DNA from: Gammaproteobacteria bacterium
Lineage (GTDB): Bacteria; Pseudomonadota; Gammaproteobacteria; GCA-001735895
Assembly (NCBI GenBank): GCA_024763185.1
Contig: JANTFY010000003.1
Span: forward strand, 1 to 35,064
Reading direction: 5' to 3'
DNA length: 35,064 nt
Part shown: positions 33,879 through 35,064 of the stretch, piece after piece
Layout: each line of letters starts with the position of its first letter
Numbering within the stretch: the stretch's first letter is position 1
Made by a program: the position numbers and the translations under genes
The notes under the pieces: model-generated
What the model saw: only the letters and a program-made list of their open reading frames with translations
What the model was told of the DNA's origin: nothing
The model's database searches: none

Positions 33879-34229
33879 ATGCACAAGAAACCTGATTATA
33901 TTTTTGATGTCGATCTGCACGACTTTCAACAACGCGTGATTGAAGCCTCACACCAGAAACCTGTACTGGTGGATTTCTGGGCTGACTGGTGCAGCCCCTG
34001 CATAGCCATCGCCCCGGTATTAACTCGGGTTATTGAATCCTTTGCTGGCCAGGTGCAACTGGCCAAGCTGGAAGTGGACGAAGGCGATAACATGAAACTG
34101 GCCGGGCACTATCGGGTCAGGGGTTTTCCAACCATTATCCTGTTTAAAAACGGAGAAGAGCAGGACCGATTCAGTAGCGCGCGCCCTTCCCATTTTATTA
34201 AAGAGTTTATCGACTCACATATAATTTGA
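33879..34229 (+). CDS. Thioredoxin-family protein with WCSPC active site
   Basis: This 116-residue cytoplasmic thioredoxin fold has YIFDVDLHDFQQRVIEAS, KPVLVDFWADWCSPCIAIAP, KLEVDEGDNMKLAGHYRVRG and FPTIILFKNGEEQDRF with the cis-Pro. The redox motif is WCSPC rather than the usual WCGPC. The start at 33879 follows family length; an upstream in-frame extension covers 51 residues that overlap the hydrolase gene's start and have no thioredoxin content. No ribosome site is visible, and a TATAAT hexamer (33875-33880) overlaps the ATG. It could be an alternative thioredoxin or a CnoX/YbbN-like holdase lacking the TPR tail. Confidence 0.87.
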   Translation: MHKKPDYIFDVDLHDFQQRVIEASHQKPVLVDFWADWCSPCIAIAPVLTRVIESFAGQVQLAKLEVDEGDNMKLAGHYRVRGFPTIILFKNGEEQDRFSSARPSHFIKEFIDSHII

Positions 34230-34313
34230 GCACTGCATAATTCTATTGGATGCCGGCAATTTTATTGTCATCCTTGAACTATACTCACAGGGAAAAATAA
34301 AATAAGGATCGCA

Positions 34314-35064
34314 GTGCCTGCTAATCTCCCCGAAAAAATCGACCGCTTCATCATCAAGGACGTGCTTGGCAAAGGTGCCCAGGGCGTGGTTTACCTGGCC
34401 ACCGACCCCACGTTGAATCGCCAGGTAGCCATCAAGGCCGTTTCCTTACGCGATAATTTCCAGCAACAGCAGACCATCGACAACCTGCTGCAGGAAGCCC
34501 GTACCGTCAGCCAGTTGCAGCATGCCAACATCATCAGCATTTACGATGTCGGTAGCTATCAGCATAAACCTTACCTGGTACTCGAATATGTCGAGGGTGA
34601 AACACTGCAATCAAAACTGCGCCGGCCAATTCCGCAACAACAGGCACTGAAGATTATTCGAGACGTTTTAACAGGCGTCGCCGCTGCACACCACGAAGGC
34701 ATTATTCACTGCGACCTGAAACCGGCCAACATCATGATCACCTCCGAGGGGCAGGCCAAGGTGGCTGATTTCGGGCTGGCATTACTGGCGGACAGTCACT
34801 ATGAGGATAATGAAAACCTGATCGGCACACCCCAATACATGGCGCCGGAATACATCGAAACCCGGCAACACCAGACCGTGTCCGATGTGTTTTCACTGGG
34901 CCTGATTTTTTATGAATTACTGACTGGACAGAAAGCCGTCGACGGCGCCGATATTTATCAATTACTCAATGCCATTGCCAATCACTCGATCCAGGCCCCT
35001 TCGCGACTCAATGAAAGCATCGATGAGCGACTGGATGCATTGATCTTGAAGGCGCTGGAAAAAG
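34314..35064 (+). CDS. Eukaryotic-type Ser/Thr protein kinase (3' end outside window)
   Basis: The frame opens with GTG at 34314, preceded by AAGGA at good spacing, and runs 250 codons to the window edge. The kinase core is complete: glycine loop LGKGAQGVVYLA, Lys41 in VAIKAV, hinge YLVLEYVEGETL, catalytic loop IIHCDLKPANIM (Asp134, Asn139), ADFG (Asp152), GTPQYMAPEY and SDVFSLGLIFYELLTG. The residue before the catalytic Asp is Cys, not Arg, so it is a non-RD kinase. The C-terminal part, which might bear sensor or membrane domains, is missing. The thioredoxin gene is 84 nt upstream on the same strand; a functional link is not shown. Confidence 0.9.
   Translation, partial: MPANLPEKIDRFIIKDVLGKGAQGVVYLATDPTLNRQVAIKAVSLRDNFQQQQTIDNLLQEARTVSQLQHANIISIYDVGSYQHKPYLVLEYVEGETLQSKLRRPIPQQQALKIIRDVLTGVAAAHHEGIIHCDLKPANIMITSEGQAKVADFGLALLADSHYEDNENLIGTPQYMAPEYIETRQHQTVSDVFSLGLIFYELLTGQKAVDGADIYQLLNAIANHSIQAPSRLNESIDERLDALILKALEK

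Noticed and set aside
34266..34306. Promoter for the kinase (TTGAAC with TAAAAT at 18-nt spacing)
   Set aside because: The transcript would begin at or next to the GTG start and exclude the good AAGGA ribosome site, so this match is probably chance in AT-rich DNA.
1..35064. CRISPR arrays, tRNA or rRNA genes, transposases, phage genes and clear rho-independent terminators
   Set aside because: Reading both strands showed no repeat-spacer pattern, no recognisable RNA gene, no transposase or integrase motif, and no strong GC stem followed by a T-run between convergent genes, several of which abut within a few bases.

Overview
The window comes from a gammaproteobacterial chromosome, very likely an environmental, non-enteric lineage. 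The evidence is a Pil-Chp type IV pilus chemosensory cluster, pilT/pilU, a pyrR-pyrB-pyrC' operon with an inactive dihydroorotase-like partner, an Acidithiobacillus-type gshA beside gshB, and yqgE-ruvX-tonB. From remembered gene order, most of the first 25 kb matches the Pseudomonas aeruginosa pilT/pyr/gshB/pilG neighbourhood, with rearrangements. No rRNA, tRNA, CRISPR array, insertion sequence or phage gene was recognised, and no gene-free stretch exceeds about 300 bases.

Layout. (1) 1-10160, minus strand: a pilus chemosensory operon read pilG-pilH-pilI-pilJ-chpA-chpC-like, with the last gene cut by the window edge. It encodes two single-domain response regulators, a CheW, a membrane transducer, a 2112-residue hybrid CheA and a second CheW. 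(2) 10366-17469, plus strand: gshA and gshB (glutathione), a TonB-like protein, yqgE, ruvX, then pyrR-pyrB-pyrC'. Many junctions overlap. (3) 17470-21772, minus strand: pilT, pilU, a third PilT-family ATPase, and an EamA exporter. (4) 22050-24843, plus strand: yggS, proC, yggT and a secreted DUF4426 protein. (5) 24862-26354: a TerB-like protein (minus) and an OxyR-type regulator with both redox cysteines (plus). (6) 26361-32490, minus strand: an accessory island with a SARP/BTAD-type regulator followed by two large exported proteins. Each exported protein carries what reads as a seven-bladed beta-propeller. Three copies of a heptamer at 10-11 bp spacing sit between the regulator and its presumed targets. 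(7) 32643-35064: a DUF2288 protein, an exported alpha/beta hydrolase, a thioredoxin with a WCSPC active site, and the start of a Ser/Thr protein kinase.

How the parts fit. Regions 1 and 3 together give the signalling and retraction machinery for twitching or surface sensing: the Chp system sets pilus extension and retraction, and PilT/PilU power retraction. Region 2 is housekeeping (redox buffer, pyrimidine synthesis, DNA repair). Region 6 is the least conventional part: a compact regulator-plus-surface-propeller module with a candidate operator, a lipoprotein anchor on one product and a GlyGly-CTERM-like tail on the other.
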